Assembly (NCBI GenBank): GCA_028713595.1
Contig: JAQTNZ010000210.1
Coordinates: 1 to 5,492, forward strand
Source: Methylovulum sp.
GTDB lineage: Bacteria > Pseudomonadota > Gammaproteobacteria > Methylococcales > Methylomonadaceae
DNA: 5,492 nt
Direction: 5' to 3'
Part shown: positions 5,089 to 5,492 of the stretch, one piece after another
How positions within the stretch are numbered: position 1 is the first letter of the stretch
Layout: each line of letters opens with the position of its first letter
Notes under the pieces: model-generated
What the model saw: the letters and a program-made list of their open reading frames with translations, nothing else
Databases searched by the model: none
Told to the model about the DNA's origin: nothing
Program-made: the position numbers and the translations under genes

Positions 5089-5492
5089 ATGATTAGCATC
5101 TTCATAGCCAGCCTAGCTCTAGGGTTGGTGGCGGGCCTCTTGGCCGGCTTATTTGGCATAGGCGGCGGCGCAGTCATCGTACCCGTACTAGCCATCGTCT
5201 TTAAAGAACAAGGCTACCCGCCTGATCTCATCCTGCTCATGGCCGTCGCCACCTCACTGGCTACCATCGTCCTCACCGCCATCGCCTCAGTCACCGCCCA
5301 CCACCGCCTAGGCTCCGTGCTCTGGCCGAAAGTCTGGCGCTTAGCCCCCATGATAATCATCGGCACCGCCGCCGGTGCCGTATTTGCCAAACACATCAGC
5401 GCCGACACCCTGCGGCTGATATTGGCCGTATTTTTAGGCTATGTCGGCCTCCAAATGGCCTTACAGCTCAAACCCAAACCCGGCAAAGCCGC
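5089..5492 (+). CDS. TauE/SafE-family membrane permease (N-terminal part, cut by window edge)
   Basis: The first 134 codons of a very hydrophobic protein read off the window edge with no stop. The first transmembrane segment carries the family signature: GLLAGLFGIGGGAVIVPVLA (residues 16-35), a glycine-rich loop followed by VP. MAVATSLATIVLTAIASVTAH (51-71) is the second segment, with the conserved ATS-x-A pattern. HHRLGSVLWPKVWRLAP is the cytoplasmic-type loop before a third segment (about 88-100), and a fourth lies at about 106-126. This is the half-repeat typical of the family, whose full members are about 250-270 residues with eight or so helices. Members are linked to export or uptake of sulfite, sulfoacetate, taurine-derived and related organic anions; the substrate here cannot be told. 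ATG at 5089 has AAGGA four bases upstream. Codon use is normal for the window. Confidence 0.88.
   Translation, partial: MISIFIASLALGLVAGLLAGLFGIGGGAVIVPVLAIVFKEQGYPPDLILLMAVATSLATIVLTAIASVTAHHRLGSVLWPKVWRLAPMIIIGTAAGAVFAKHISADTLRLILAVFLGYVGLQMALQLKPKPGKA

Noticed and set aside
5214..5408. 64-residue leftward frame inside the permease gene
   Set aside because: It is antisense to the conserved TauE/SafE transmembrane region and has no support of its own.
1..5492. Novel defence, CRISPR or mobile-element system
   Set aside because: No spaced direct-repeat array, transposase, integrase, nuclease or toxin-like gene was found; the genes are housekeeping or envelope functions.

Overview
This window looks like ordinary chromosome from a proteobacterium, most likely a gammaproteobacterium. 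The ParC protein follows the enterobacterial ParC closely along its whole length, including [14 protein letters not shown] and [21 protein letters not shown]. The OmpA-family porin has a gammaproteobacterial-type architecture. Base composition looks close to 50% GC in the genes, with AT-rich intergenic DNA. A palindromic repeat at 220-319 resembles the CCGTAGGTTGGG-type dispersed repeats I recall from methanotrophs (Methylococcales) and Thiothrix-like sulfur bacteria. This makes those orders my guess, but it is low confidence and rests on memory.

Layout: (1) 1-187, minus strand: the start of an unrecognised secreted protein with a GTG start and a clear signal peptide. (2) 188-647: a 460-bp divergent intergenic region. 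It holds the palindromic repeat, a candidate leftward promoter at 330-358 and a candidate rightward promoter at 503-532. (3) 648-1145 and 1146-3380, plus strand: a hotdog-fold acyl-CoA thioesterase directly abutting parC (topoisomerase IV subunit A), with the TAA stop followed at once by the GTG start. They are almost certainly co-transcribed and translationally coupled. (4) 3381-3493: a short convergent gap with a strong leftward intrinsic terminator. (5) 3494-4558, minus strand: an OmpA-family outer-membrane protein (signal peptide, eight-strand-type barrel, Pro-rich linker, thrombospondin type 3 calcium motif, C-terminal peptidoglycan-binding domain). (6) 4559-5088: a 530-bp AT-rich divergent intergenic region with several inverted repeats and a possible 14-codon ORF. 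(7) 5089-5492, plus strand: the N-terminal part of a TauE/SafE-type membrane permease, running off the window edge.

The genes do not form one functional pathway. Only the thioesterase-parC pair is clearly an operon. I saw no mobile element, CRISPR array, tRNA/rRNA or defence system. The points most worth a second look are the zero-gap thioesterase/parC arrangement with a possible five-codon leader ORF before it, the palindromic repeat likely transcribed in the 5' UTR of the leftward gene, and the replaced diaminopimelate-contacting Asp in the OmpA domain. The inverted repeats overlapping promoter or leader regions also deserve attention.
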